Below are positions 43,114-52,559 of a DNA stretch of 64,000 nt, one piece after another. Source of the DNA: Phil1 sp964612925. GTDB lineage: Bacteria > Bacillota > Clostridia > Christensenellales > CAG-138. The stretch's first letter is position 1. Each line of letters starts with the position of its first letter. The position numbers and the translations under genes were made by a program. The stretch is from NCBI GenBank assembly GCA_964612925.1, contig CAZTFU010000006.1, positions 1 to 64,000 of the forward strand. The letters are read 5' to 3'. The notes under the pieces are model-generated. The model had not been told where the DNA came from. It saw only the letters and a list, made by a program, of their open reading frames with translations, and did not search any database.

Positions 43114-45999
43114 ATGGACACTTTGAACCACGGCTTTCGACTTGTTTCGTCAAGCGAGCTTAAAGAAATAAACGGCACCGCCAACGTTTATAAGCATGAA
43201 AAAAGCGGCCTTACCATGATCCACCTTGATTGTGCGGATACGAATAAGGCGTTTGCGATGAGCTTTTGCACTCCGCCCGCGAACAGCACAGGCGTTCCGC
43301 ATATATTGGAACACAGCGTGCTTGCGGGCAGCGACAAGTACCCCGTAAGGGAACCGTTTGTTGAGCTGATGAAAGGTTCACTCAACACGTTCCTCAATGC
43401 GTTTACGGCAGGGGATTGGACCATGTATCCCGTGGCAAGCCAAAACATGCAGGACTTTTTGAACCTGACGGATGTTTATATGGATGCCGTACTTAATCCT
43501 CTCATCCATTCCGTGCCGGAAATTTTTTGGCAGGAGGGCTGGCATTATGAGATAAACGACGATAAGCTGAGCATAAACGGCGTTGTGTATAACGAAATGA
43601 AGGGCGAGATGTCCTCACCCGACAGTGTGGTTGATCAGCAGCTTCACACCGCACTTTTCGACAACTGCTACGGCGTGAATAGCGGCGGCGATCCCGCGGA
43701 AATACCCGAGCTTTCATATGAAGCGTTCTGTGCATTCCATAGAAAGCTTTATCACCCGTCAAATGCACTGATGTTCCTTTACGGCGATATGGAACTTGAT
43801 AAGGTGCTTGCCATGGCGGACGGCTATCTTGCAAATTACACCCCCGCTTCACGCGAGCATGTTTCTGCCGCAACCAAGCTTACCGAACCTAAGACCGTAA
43901 CGGGCACATATCCCATAAATGCGGGCGAAGATCCCAACGGTAAGGCATTTTACAGCCGCGGCTACGTTATGGAAAACCGCGATGAAAAAGAGCTTATTGC
44001 AATGCGGATAATTGTAGATGCGCTTTTCAATGCGGAAGCGGCTCCCGTTAAGCGCGCCATAATGCAAAGCGGTCTTTGCGGCAATATGGGTGCACGTTTT
44101 GACAATGAAATAAAGCATCCGCTTGTTCTGCTTATGTTAAGCGACGTAAAGGTGGAGGGCTTTGACGAGCTTACTCGCATAATCGATACCACCGTTGCGG
44201 GCATAGTTGAAAACGGCCTTGACAAAAAACTGCTTGAAGCTTGCATGAATCGCCACGAGTTTGCACTGCGTGAGGAGCCGAGCTATTTCCCCAAGGGTGT
44301 TATGCTTGCAATGAGTGCCGCAAGCGGTTATATACACGACAATGACCCCATTTCAATGCTGCGTTATGAGGATGTGCTCAAGTCCCTGCGCGCGGAACTT
44401 GACGGGAACTATTTCACCGACCTTATAAAGAAATACATTGTCAACAATAATTGGCAGGCAATATCAACGCTGCTTCCCGAGAGCGGCCTTGGCGAAAAGA
44501 AGGAAGCCGAGACCGCCGAAAGAATGGCAAAGCTTTATGCAAGCCTTACCGATGAGGAAAAGGCCGAGATAGTCGAGAATCAGGCACGGCTTAAAAAGCG
44601 CCAGTCCACGCCCGACAGCGAGGAGGCGCTTATGACCATTCCTCAGCTTAGACTTGATGAGGCGGGCGATGGCCCCGCACCCTTGGAAGCCGAGGAGGTA
44701 CAGCTTATGAGCGTGCCCACGCTTGTAAACGATATGTTCACAAGCGGCATTTCGTATGCTTCGCTCCTGTTTGATGCAGCTTGCCTCACCGAAGAGGAAA
44801 TACCCTATGCGGGGCTTATATGCGAGCTTATGGGCAAACTCAGCGCGGGCGAATACGGCTTTGAACAGCTTTCGACAGAGCTTATGCTCAATACGGGTGA
44901 TGTGAACGCAACCCTTTCGGCATTTAGCAAGGCCGGCGAAAAGGAAGCGCATCCCTATGTTGTGGTTAACATGAAGGTGCTTACCCACAAGCTTAACGAT
45001 GCAATGGACGCGATAAAGGCAATGCTTACCGCCACGCACTATAATGACCGCGCAAGGCTTAATGAGCTTATTTCCGCCATAGCGGCCGACAACCGCAATG
45101 CACTCGTTGCATACGGCAACATGGTGGCCATAACAAGGGTCAGCTCCTATTTCAGCGCAAGCAGAATGTATGCGGAGCTTTCGGGCGGACTGAGCTTCTT
45201 TGAATTTATCAAAAAGCTCGTCGCCGCGGATGAGACTGAGATGAATAAGCACATTGCAATGCTCGAAGCCGTTGCATCAAAGCTTTTCTGCAGGGCAAAC
45301 CTGAGCATAATGCTTTCGGGCAAGGAAGAACAGCTTGCCGCCGCGAAGGAAGCCTTCCCCACCATTATAGATGCGCTTTGTGAGGGCGAAAAACAGGATA
45401 ACCGCCCCGCATTCACCGTTAAGGCGAAGAATGAGGGTATAATGACCCCAAGTGACGTTCAATACTGCGCACAAGGCTATGATATGGCAGAGCTTGGCTT
45501 TGAATATGACGGTGCCACGGCCGTTATGAAAACCATTGTTTCCACCGACTACCTTTGGAACAGGGTGCGCGTACTCGGCGGCGCATACGGTGCGCATTTT
45601 ATGGTTGGCCCGAACGGAATAATGGTGTTCAGCAGCTATCGTGACCCGAATCTTGAGAACACATACAAGGTATATGACGGCATGGCCGAATATCTTGAAG
45701 GCTTTGATCCGAGCCGCCGTGAAATGGATAAGTACATCCTTGGCACATTGCAGGAGCTTGACGCACCCATGAAGGGAATGCGTGCGCACAACAGTGCGTT
45801 TGTAAAACACATAACTGGCTACACCAAAGAGGCACAGCAGCGCGTGCGCCGCGAGGCCATAGCTGCGCAGCCCGAGGACATACGCGCCAAGGCTGCGCTT
45901 GCCCGTGCCGTTACAGATAAGCACTTTATCTGCACGGTAGGCAACAGCGAGAAGATAAAGGCCGCAAAGGATATTTTTGACAGTATAATAGACGGCTGA
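43114..45999 (+). CDS. Insulinase-family M16C zinc peptidase (PreP-like)
   Basis: A 961-residue single-chain peptidase with four M16 repeats. The inverted zinc motif HxxEH is HILEH (HILEHSVLAGSDKYP, about residues 67-71), with the distal glutamate in VVYNEMKGEMSS. The M16C-associated linker lies around residues 470-530, and the C-terminal half holds the inactive repeats. It has no signal peptide, so it is cytoplasmic and degrades peptides to amino acids, useful for a fermenter of amino acids. GGAGG precedes the ATG. Monocistronic. Confidence 0.93.
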   Translation: MDTLNHGFRLVSSSELKEINGTANVYKHEKSGLTMIHLDCADTNKAFAMSFCTPPANSTGVPHILEHSVLAGSDKYPVREPFVELMKGSLNTFLNAFTAGDWTMYPVASQNMQDFLNLTDVYMDAVLNPLIHSVPEIFWQEGWHYEINDDKLSINGVVYNEMKGEMSSPDSVVDQQLHTALFDNCYGVNSGGDPAEIPELSYEAFCAFHRKLYHPSNALMFLYGDMELDKVLAMADGYLANYTPASREHVSAATKLTEPKTVTGTYPINAGEDPNGKAFYSRGYVMENRDEKELIAMRIIVDALFNAEAAPVKRAIMQSGLCGNMGARFDNEIKHPLVLLMLSDVKVEGFDELTRIIDTTVAGIVENGLDKKLLEACMNRHEFALREEPSYFPKGVMLAMSAASGYIHDNDPISMLRYEDVLKSLRAELDGNYFTDLIKKYIVNNNWQAISTLLPESGLGEKKEAETAERMAKLYASLTDEEKAEIVENQARLKKRQSTPDSEEALMTIPQLRLDEAGDGPAPLEAEEVQLMSVPTLVNDMFTSGISYASLLFDAACLTEEEIPYAGLICELMGKLSAGEYGFEQLSTELMLNTGDVNATLSAFSKAGEKEAHPYVVVNMKVLTHKLNDAMDAIKAMLTATHYNDRARLNELISAIAADNRNALVAYGNMVAITRVSSYFSASRMYAELSGGLSFFEFIKKLVAADETEMNKHIAMLEAVASKLFCRANLSIMLSGKEEQLAAAKEAFPTIIDALCEGEKQDNRPAFTVKAKNEGIMTPSDVQYCAQGYDMAELGFEYDGATAVMKTIVSTDYLWNRVRVLGGAYGAHFMVGPNGIMVFSSYRDPNLENTYKVYDGMAEYLEGFDPSRREMDKYILGTLQELDAPMKGMRAHNSAFVKHITGYTKEAQQRVRREAIAAQPEDIRAKAALARAVTDKHFICTVGNSEKIKAAKDIFDSIIDG

Positions 46000-46036
46000 T
46001 ATAAGCAAAGGCTAAAAGGATAAAGTAAAATGAAAC

Positions 46037-46061
46037 GGGTCGGCTCATATTGAGCCGACCC
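46037..46061. repeat. 25-bp perfect palindrome, copy A
   Basis: A perfect inverted repeat (11-bp arms around TAT) beginning GGGTCGGCTCA. An identical copy lies at 46262-46286. The two copies flank the five-hairpin repeat element. Confidence 0.85.
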
Positions 46062-46062
46062 C

Positions 46063-46248
46063 AGAGTGTCGAAAAAGTGGCAATTTGCCACTTTTTCGAG
46101 TTTTCTCGAGTTTTGCCTCTCACATTCGTTCCCGGGCGGCAAAACTCGCAAAGTACGAAAACCTATGGGTTTTCATCCGTTTTGACGTACATGCCGTCAA
46201 AGCCGGAATTAAATTAAGGGGCTAATGCTCCTTAACAACCCCGTTTTT
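46063..46248 (+). repeat. Five-hairpin intergenic repeat, copy 1
   Basis: A 186-nt element between two converging genes, with a related copy at 62118-62304. Hairpins in order are a 14-bp stem (AAAAAGTGGC core), a long stem CGAGTTTTGCC/GGCAAAACTCG, GAAAACC/GGGTTTTC, TTTGACG/CGTCAAA and TTAAGGGGC/GCTCCTTAA, then a CCCCGTTTTT end. Differences from copy 2 keep the pairing in the first two stems, arguing for a selected structure. The minus-strand frame through it is not preserved as protein. Confidence 0.8.
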
Positions 46249-46261
46249 GACAGACAGGAAA

Positions 46262-46286
46262 GGGTCGGCTCATATTGAGCCGACCC
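46262..46286. terminator. 25-bp palindrome copy B, bidirectional terminator
   Basis: Identical to 46037-46061. T residues follow on the plus strand (46287-46290), and a T-rich tract follows on the minus strand, so it can terminate both the M16C gene (through the repeat) and the ABC operon ending at 46316. Confidence 0.7.
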
Positions 46287-46315
46287 TTTTATGCTTAATT
46301 AAAATGTTTAGGGTG

Positions 46316-47614
46316 TTATTCGTTCCTTATTGCCGCAAGGGGCGAAAGTTTCATTGCGCGCGTTGCGGGGTATAGACCGGATATAAGCGCCACAAGCACG
46401 GAAAATGCAAGTGCGCCGATTGCAAGATATGCGGGGATAAGGCTTGTTAAGCCGCTTGATGCAAGGAATCCGTTCAGCACAAAGCTTAAAGCATAGCTTA
46501 CACCAAGGCCGAGCGCACCGCCGAAAAAGCCGATGTACGCCGCCTCCGTAAGGAACAGAGCCGCAATGTTTCCCATGCGGCAGCCAAGCACCTTGATTAT
46601 GCCTATCTCCTTGGTGCGTTCGTATATGCTCATCATCATAGTGTTCATTATGCCTATTGCCGCAACAAGGAGCGAAACGCCGCCTATCGCGCCGAGCAGA
46701 TACTGCACCTGCTTTATTTGTTCTTCGCTTTGTTCAAGCCATTCCTGTATGCAATCCGCACCAAAGCCCATTGCCTCTATCTGTTCTTTAACGGCAAGCA
46801 CGTCATCCGCACTTTCGCACTTTACAAGCACTTGACTGTAATTCTTCTTGTTATAGGAAATATAGTCACCGTTTTCCTTGGCAAGCTTTTCAAGCACGTC
46901 GATATCGATAAGGCAGTACCAAGAAAAATCGTTGCCGTTTTGCGATAATTGACCCGTGGGCTGCAACGTGTACATTCTGCCGCGAGTTTGGCCCGGCTCA
47001 ACATAATAATCGTCGTACACGTTTGAATAATCAAACGTGAGCTTCAGCCGTGAACGGGAGGTTATTTTCGAATTGCCGTCCTTATCGATTGCGGGGCTCC
47101 AGCGGCTTGCGTTTGGGTCGTAAAAGTTGTCGTAAAAATACGAGGAAAGCACAATGGGTATCTTGCCGCCGCTTATTTTGTTGCCGGCATATTCGCCCTC
47201 GCTCAGCTCAATGCCGAAAAGCTCCGCTTCATCCATATCTATGGCCATTATGCTTACATCGGTTGCATATTTGCCGCTTACCACCATGCCCCATGTGGTT
47301 ATTTGCGGCATTGCGGCCTGAACACCGGGTATCTTTTTTATTGCGTCAACGGCCTTTTTATCAAGGGTCACCTCTTCATAGGTATAATAGCCGTCACTAC
47401 TTTCCGTATAGCGGTAGTTATTCACGGTTATGTTGGTAAGGCTGCCCATGCTGGCATAGCTGTCCACAATGGATTGCTTCATGCCTACGCCAAGCGACAC
47501 CATAACAACTATGCTGCTTGTGCCTATAACCATGCCAAGCACCGTAAGAAATGCCCTCAGTTTGCGCCGCCACAGGTTCAAAAATGCCGTGCGGAGCAGG
47601 TCGGGAAATCTCAT
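46316..47614 (-). CDS. MacB/FtsX-type ABC transporter permease
   Basis: A 432-residue permease with an N-terminal membrane helix (RRKLRAFLTVLGMVIGTSSIVVMVSLGVG), a large extracytoplasmic MacB_PCD-like domain (about residues 45-300) and three C-terminal spans (GGVSLLVAAIGIMNTMMMS, then ALGLGVSYALSF and ALAFSVLVALISGLYPA). The C-terminal LSPLAAIRNE is classic. It overlaps the 590-residue surface protein gene by four bases. It belongs to the type VII ABC superfamily of mechanotransmission exporters. Substrate unknown. Confidence 0.9.
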   Translation of the reverse strand: MRFPDLLRTAFLNLWRRKLRAFLTVLGMVIGTSSIVVMVSLGVGMKQSIVDSYASMGSLTNITVNNYRYTESSDGYYTYEEVTLDKKAVDAIKKIPGVQAAMPQITTWGMVVSGKYATDVSIMAIDMDEAELFGIELSEGEYAGNKISGGKIPIVLSSYFYDNFYDPNASRWSPAIDKDGNSKITSRSRLKLTFDYSNVYDDYYVEPGQTRGRMYTLQPTGQLSQNGNDFSWYCLIDIDVLEKLAKENGDYISYNKKNYSQVLVKCESADDVLAVKEQIEAMGFGADCIQEWLEQSEEQIKQVQYLLGAIGGVSLLVAAIGIMNTMMMSIYERTKEIGIIKVLGCRMGNIAALFLTEAAYIGFFGGALGLGVSYALSFVLNGFLASSGLTSLIPAYLAIGALAFSVLVALISGLYPATRAMKLSPLAAIRNE

Positions 47615-49383
47615 ATATCCTCCAACTCCTTAGCACGCTTCTTTTTAAGCAGTATTACGGTTACGACTATTGCGGCCGCAACCACTGCACAAAGCACTAT
47701 TATAAGCCATGTGGGTATGCCGTTTGATGAGGAAGGATCCTCATAATCGCCAATCACGGGTTCATAGTAGCCCGCATCGCCAAAATCGTCCGCGCTCGGG
47801 TCGTAAGCTTCGGTTACATAAAGGCTGAGCGGCAATCGTTCCTCCATTTGCTCCTCAAGCGAATCCTCATATGTTATGACGATTTCGCCTTCTATCTGCC
47901 CCGCCGTCATGGTTATTATCGAAAAGTCGGCGCGCATGGTACTGCCCGCGGTCACGGTGCCTTGGAAAAAGCTTTCTTCCATTGAAAGACCGTCACCTTC
48001 AACGGTTATCATGCAGTTGTATATGGGGCTTCTGCCCATGTTGTACATTGAAAAATACACGGGTACGCTTTCGCCCTCAAGGGGTTCGCCGTCAACGGTG
48101 GGATCCTCGAATTTAAGGCGTATCTTCTGCATTATGGTAACGGGTATCGCCGCGGAGGATTCACCCTTTGCCATTGTTGCGGGCCTTGTTTTTGTTCCCT
48201 CGTAATCAAAAGCAAGATTAAGCTCATACGCCTTGGCTTCAGTATCGGGAGAGGTTGAAATATCCATGGAAACGGTTTTGCTTTCGCCCTTTGCAAGCTT
48301 GTCTATATAAACGGTGTTTGAACCGTTTGCGGGGGTAAGCTTGCCGGTTTCGGCATTGTTCGTCATGGTTATGAGTATGCTTTCGGTATCCTCCTCACTT
48401 GAAGTATTGCGCACGGTGAAGGAAAGAGTGAACTCATCGCCCGCATATATCTTTTCGGAGGAAAACTCGTAGCTGTCCACTACAAGCTTTGGCAGAGCCT
48501 GGGTAGTTTCACCGCCGCTGCTACCGTCCGTACCCTCATAGCCCTTTGTTATGTTTACGAAAAGGCTTATGGTGCAGCTTTGCTTTTCGGCCGCCGTATC
48601 GCCCCACGCACGGTCATACGTTACAAGGAAATCCACTTTTTTAATGCCCGCCGTGGCCTTTTGGGCAAAGCGCAGATCGAATTGGAATTCAAGTATCTGA
48701 CTTGTGCCTATAAAACCGTTGTAGCCTGAAGTGTAGTCCACCTGCTCTATTTCAAACGGGAACTCCTCAAGGCTTGTTGACATTACGGGCGATGCCGTAA
48801 CGTTCATAACGGGGCCGTCAATGCACACGAGCGGCAACCTTACTATTACTCTGTTGCCGCTTTTGCCTGAGGTTGTGGGCACTATAAGGCCGTTCGGGTC
48901 ATAACTTGACAGCTTGAACGCGGCACCCGACTCGGTCTTTTCGTCGGTTGAAACTTGCTGCTGATCTACCGTCAGCACAACGTTGCAGCTTTTTTCTATC
49001 TTGCCGCCGTTGAATGAGAATGTAACGGTATCAACGTAAGTGCCCGGTGTGCTCTTTGAAAATGACGGGCTGAGCAGTGTATCCGCACTGCTGTATGCGG
49101 GCACGGTGATGCCGTCCGCCGTCATTTTTTCGGGGAGGGCGGTGCCCTTTGTTCTAACGGTAGTGTCAAGCGTAATATCCGCGGCACCGTTGTTGGTGAT
49201 GCTTACGGGAATGTATACCATGGTCGCGCCGACTATGGGCGTGCCCACGGAAACGGAAACATCCTTCGCCTCGGTCGTTGCGGGAGCGGAAGGAGCTTCA
49301 TCAGCGCCCTCGGCAAGTGCAAAGGGACAAACGGCCATAGCGAGCATGGCCGAAAGTAATATGGCTAAAATCTTACGTGTCAT
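47611..49383 (-). CDS. Surface protein with CARDB-like repeats in the ABC operon
   Basis: A 590-residue secreted protein with a signal peptide (ILSAMLAMAVCPFALAEG), an all-beta extracellular region resembling COG1361/CARDB-like repeats (roughly residues 40-150, 165-285, 295-400 and 405-515; SFTVRNTSSEEDTESI is typical) and a C-terminal membrane anchor (WLIIVLCAVVAAAIVVTVILL) with a basic tail. No catalytic motif. It overlaps both neighbours by four bases, so it is stoichiometric with the ATPase and permease and may replace the MacA-type adaptor. Confidence 0.75.
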   Translation of the reverse strand: MTRKILAILLSAMLAMAVCPFALAEGADEAPSAPATTEAKDVSVSVGTPIVGATMVYIPVSITNNGAADITLDTTVRTKGTALPEKMTADGITVPAYSSADTLLSPSFSKSTPGTYVDTVTFSFNGGKIEKSCNVVLTVDQQQVSTDEKTESGAAFKLSSYDPNGLIVPTTSGKSGNRVIVRLPLVCIDGPVMNVTASPVMSTSLEEFPFEIEQVDYTSGYNGFIGTSQILEFQFDLRFAQKATAGIKKVDFLVTYDRAWGDTAAEKQSCTISLFVNITKGYEGTDGSSGGETTQALPKLVVDSYEFSSEKIYAGDEFTLSFTVRNTSSEEDTESILITMTNNAETGKLTPANGSNTVYIDKLAKGESKTVSMDISTSPDTEAKAYELNLAFDYEGTKTRPATMAKGESSAAIPVTIMQKIRLKFEDPTVDGEPLEGESVPVYFSMYNMGRSPIYNCMITVEGDGLSMEESFFQGTVTAGSTMRADFSIITMTAGQIEGEIVITYEDSLEEQMEERLPLSLYVTEAYDPSADDFGDAGYYEPVIGDYEDPSSSNGIPTWLIIVLCAVVAAAIVVTVILLKKKRAKELEDI

Positions 49384-50195
49384 TTTATGATACCTCCCTG
49401 TTCTGATGGTGAAATTTTGTCCGCATCGGCACCCTCGGTACCGCCTTCCGCCCTGCGCGGCGGAGTAAGGTAGGTTGGAGAGGGGTTGATGCTTATGTCT
49501 ACAACGCGGCCGTCAAGTATTTTTATTATTTTGTCCGCGTACAAGGCCATGTTCGGATCGTGCGTTACCATAATCAGCGTTTTGCCGCGGTTGCGCATTA
49601 CGTCGCATATGGTACGCATGACCTCATCCGATGTGTTGGAATCAAGATTGCCCGTGGGCTCATCGGCAAATACAATGTCCGGATCGCTTACCAATGCCCG
49701 CGCTATACCAACGCGCTGCTGTTGACCGCCGCTCATCTGCGAAGGCTTGTGCTTGAGGTGCTTGCCAAGTCCCATTGTGTTAAGGGCTTCTCTTGCCATA
49801 GCCTCGCGCTTTTTTCGCGGTACGCCGCGGAATGAAAGCGGGAACGCAACGTTTTCAACGGCCGTATAGTACGGCATAAGGTTGAACGATTGGAAAATGA
49901 ACCCTACATGCTTCTGCCTGAAAATGATAAGCTCACTTTGGTTCATTTTGTCAAGCCGCTTGCCGGCGATGACTATTTCGCCGCCCGTGACCCGTTCAAG
50001 TCCAGCAAGCACATTCAACAGCGTCGATTTGCCGCTTCCGCTCGGGCCGATTATGGATACCATCTCACCCGGCATTATGCTAAGATCCACCCCGCGCAGC
50101 GCCTGAATGTCAACACTGCCAACGCGGTATATCTTCTTTACATTCCTTGCCTGAATGATGGGCTGAACGGCATCCGCCTTTTTTGCGGTTTCCAA
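49380..50195 (-). CDS. MacB/LolD-type ABC transporter ATP-binding protein
   Basis: A 271-residue ABC ATPase. Walker A is GPSGSGKST (about residues 51-59), the signature is MSGGQQQRVGIARAL, Walker B is DIVFADEPTGNLDS and the H-loop is VTHDPN. A 40-residue Pro/Gly/Glu-rich tail extends past the usual end. The start is a TTG with GGGAG 10 nt upstream. It is the first gene of a three-gene operon with the surface protein and permease. Confidence 0.9.
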   Translation of the reverse strand: METAKKADAVQPIIQARNVKKIYRVGSVDIQALRGVDLSIMPGEMVSIIGPSGSGKSTLLNVLAGLERVTGGEIVIAGKRLDKMNQSELIIFRQKHVGFIFQSFNLMPYYTAVENVAFPLSFRGVPRKKREAMAREALNTMGLGKHLKHKPSQMSGGQQQRVGIARALVSDPDIVFADEPTGNLDSNTSDEVMRTICDVMRNRGKTLIMVTHDPNMALYADKIIKILDGRVVDISINPSPTYLTPPRRAEGGTEGADADKISPSEQGGIIK

Positions 50196-50239
50196 TTCAT
50201 CTCAGCTCCCTTCATTATAAGCATAATATACTGACTATA

Positions 50240-50268
50240 ATCATATTACTGTATATGCCATATTGCAA
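50240..50268 (-). promoter_or_regulatory. Promoter of the ABC exporter operon
   Basis: On the minus strand TTGCAA (50268-50263), a 17-nt spacer and TATGAT (50245-50240). Confidence 0.6.
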
Positions 50269-50290
50269 ATGAACAATGTGTGAATTTTCC

Positions 50291-50334
50291 AAAAAAACGA
50301 AAAAACCGCCTCCGTTGCCGAAGGCGGGGCGGTT
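50291..50334 (-). terminator. Terminator of the Mrp-type ATPase gene
   Basis: On the minus strand AACCGCC (50334-50328) pairs with GGCGGTT (50310-50304), followed by a T-rich tract (complement of 50291-50305). Confidence 0.8.
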
Positions 50335-50344
50335 GATAAACCGT

Positions 50345-51193
50345 TTATTTTTTGTAATTGTCGGGCAGGGCCTGAATTGCCGCAAATATTTCGTCAAGTC
50401 CGTCAAGCTGAACGGCCTCTATCTTGCCCTCGTCACTCAGCATTGCAACCACGGGATCTATGGGAAGTGATGTGCTTACGCCTATGCCGTGCTTTTCGGC
50501 AAGCTCCTTAACGTGACTTTCACCGAAGGGATATATCTTCCTTCCGCAGTCTGGGCAGGTGACATAGCTCATGTTCTCGACTATACCAAGTACGGGAATG
50601 TTCATAAGGTGAGCCATGTTTACGGCCTTTTCGACAATCATGCCAACAAGCTCCTGCGGGCTTGTTACGACGATTATTCCGTCAAGCGGAATGGACTGGA
50701 ACACCGTAAGCGGAACATCGCCCGTTCCCGGCGGCATATCGATGAACATTATATCCTCATGAGCCCATATAACGTCCTGCCAGAATTGCTTAACAACGCT
50801 CGCTATAACGGGTCCGCGCCAAACAACGGGCTTTGTAACATCGTCAAGCAGAAGATTTATGCTCATAACATCTATACCCGTTGCGGTTTTCATGGGCAGC
50901 ACGGCTTCTTCCGTGCTTTCGGCCATGCCGGTAAGGCCGAATACCTTGGGAATGGACGGGCCGGTTATGTCCGCATCAAGCACGGCCGTGTCAAGTCCCG
51001 CTCGCTTTGCGGTAACGGCCAGCATGCTGGTTACAAATGACTTGCCAACGCCGCCCTTGCCGCTTACTATACCGATGGTCTTATTGACGCGGCTGTGCGG
51101 GTTGAGCTTTTCGATAAAGTCCGTAGGTGATTGGCTGCGGCTTGCGCAGTTTTCGCCGCAGGAAGAACAATCGTGATTGCAGTTTTCGCTCAT
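50345..51193 (-). CDS. Mrp/NBP35-type Fe-S cluster carrier ATPase
   Basis: A 282-residue P-loop ATPase that binds and transfers Fe-S clusters to target enzymes. The N-terminus is Cys-rich (NCNHDCSSCGENC, ferredoxin-like in NBP35 proteins), the deviant Walker A is GKGGVGKSFVTSML, then MFIDMPPGTGD, and the C-terminal cluster-bridging CxxC is TCPDCGRKI. A strong promoter lies upstream and a terminator downstream, so it is monocistronic. Role in Fe-S delivery is known for the family; the target here is unknown. Confidence 0.93.
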   Translation of the reverse strand: MSENCNHDCSSCGENCASRSQSPTDFIEKLNPHSRVNKTIGIVSGKGGVGKSFVTSMLAVTAKRAGLDTAVLDADITGPSIPKVFGLTGMAESTEEAVLPMKTATGIDVMSINLLLDDVTKPVVWRGPVIASVVKQFWQDVIWAHEDIMFIDMPPGTGDVPLTVFQSIPLDGIIVVTSPQELVGMIVEKAVNMAHLMNIPVLGIVENMSYVTCPDCGRKIYPFGESHVKELAEKHGIGVSTSLPIDPVVAMLSDEGKIEAVQLDGLDEIFAAIQALPDNYKK

Positions 51194-51240
51194 AGTGTAT
51201 CTCCGTTTTTGTTTTTGGCATATTGCTATGCTACCCCTAT

Positions 51241-51269
51241 ATAATACGCCATATTCGCATTATAGTCAA
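51241..51269 (-). promoter_or_regulatory. Promoter of the Mrp-type ATPase gene
   Basis: On the minus strand TTGACT (51269-51264), a 17-nt spacer and TATTAT (51246-51241). Confidence 0.75.
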
Positions 51270-51357
51270 AGATACATAAAAATTAAAAGGAAATATCGCT
51301 TGATTATTTGGTTAATGTGTGGCAATATGGCATATGTATATGGAGGAACGGAGAAAG

Positions 51358-52461
51358 ATGACTCTTTTTGGATACATACGGCATTTGGCTGTATGCCTGC
51401 TTATTTGTGTGCTGCTTTGCGGCTGTACCGCGCAAAGCGCACTGAACGCATATCAAACCCCTGTCGCAACGGCAGAACCTACCGAAACACCTATTCCAAC
51501 GCCCACGCCCGAGCCCACAGTGAATACCGAACCGGATGATGAAGTGCTTTGCTCCCTTTGTGAGGAGGAGTTCAAGTACCTTTTTGAACTTGACTTTTCG
51601 CACTATGATTATGCTTCCGACGGGATGCTCGACATGGTGGGACTGATAGCAAAACACTCCGTATATACTCAGCTTTGTGAGGATGTTCGCTCCGTTGCCG
51701 AGGCATGCGCACAGGCGGCGGTACTGCGTGCAAAGCCGCTTAAAGCGTGCATTGAGAATACAAAGGCCGAGGTAACATCCGAACTTGATTGGCGGCTTAT
51801 GGCCGCGGTATGTGTGGCGGAGGATGACCCCACCGCTGCGGTTGCAAACGCCATAACCGTAAAGGCCGTGATAGAAAACGGCGATACGCTTTCAATAAGC
51901 GTTTCTCTTCCTGATTTTGACTTACTTTTCGGCCAAAGCGAAAGCGAAGCGTTCCACACCGCGCTTGGCCTTTTCAGCTACTTGAACACGACCTATGACG
52001 ATGACGGACAGCTTACGGACAACAGCGGCGAATATGAGCTGAGCGACGAGTATATTTCAACCATAATCGATCCGCTGCCAAGGCGCCATATAAAGGATGG
52101 TTGGTACGGCGACAGATCAAAGTCCACTCGTCGCCATATGGGTACCGATATCCGTGCGGACGAATGGAGCAAAATACCATCCTGCACATGCGGCACGGTC
52201 GTGCGTATAGGCTATGACCCGATATCGGGCAACTTTGTCACCGTGAAGGATGATTACGGCTTTTATTATTCGTATTGCCATATGGTTGAACTTACAACGT
52301 TCCTCAACGAGGGTGATCGCGTGGAAGCGGGTCAGCTCATAGGCTATGTTGGGGATACGGGCAACAGCGATGCGCCGCACCTGCATCTTTCGATAATTAC
52401 ACCCGAATATGTGTACATAAATCCGTACCCCGTGCTAAGGCGCGTAAGGTATGGAGACTGA
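51358..52461 (+). CDS. M23 family peptidase lipoprotein
   Basis: A 367-residue lipoprotein. The signal peptide ends in LLCGC, followed by a Thr/Pro linker (TPIPTPTPEPT), a helical domain of about 150 residues without a recognised family and a C-terminal LytM/M23 domain with HMGTD (HxGxD) and HLHLS (HxH), so it looks active. It probably cleaves peptidoglycan cross-bridges at the outer membrane face. The ATG at 51358 follows a GGAGGAACGGAG tract; earlier in-frame starts would put residues before the signal peptide. Confidence 0.85.
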   Translation: MTLFGYIRHLAVCLLICVLLCGCTAQSALNAYQTPVATAEPTETPIPTPTPEPTVNTEPDDEVLCSLCEEEFKYLFELDFSHYDYASDGMLDMVGLIAKHSVYTQLCEDVRSVAEACAQAAVLRAKPLKACIENTKAEVTSELDWRLMAAVCVAEDDPTAAVANAITVKAVIENGDTLSISVSLPDFDLLFGQSESEAFHTALGLFSYLNTTYDDDGQLTDNSGEYELSDEYISTIIDPLPRRHIKDGWYGDRSKSTRRHMGTDIRADEWSKIPSCTCGTVVRIGYDPISGNFVTVKDDYGFYYSYCHMVELTTFLNEGDRVEAGQLIGYVGDTGNSDAPHLHLSIITPEYVYINPYPVLRRVRYGD

Positions 52462-52559
52462 TTTTTGCTTTTTCGCCAAAAGAAATAATTCCACTGTACT
52501 AAAAAGTGGGTTTGCATTATAATTAAGTGGATAACTAATTATGCCGCGGAGGGTAATTT

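Noticed and set aside
45819..46151. Minus-strand frame through repeat copy 1 and its counterpart in copy 2 (62090-62428) as a conserved small protein
   Set aside because: The two frames share a stretch only because the DNA repeat is shared. Residues change freely while stem pairing is kept, and the frames have unrelated ends and no ribosome-binding sites.
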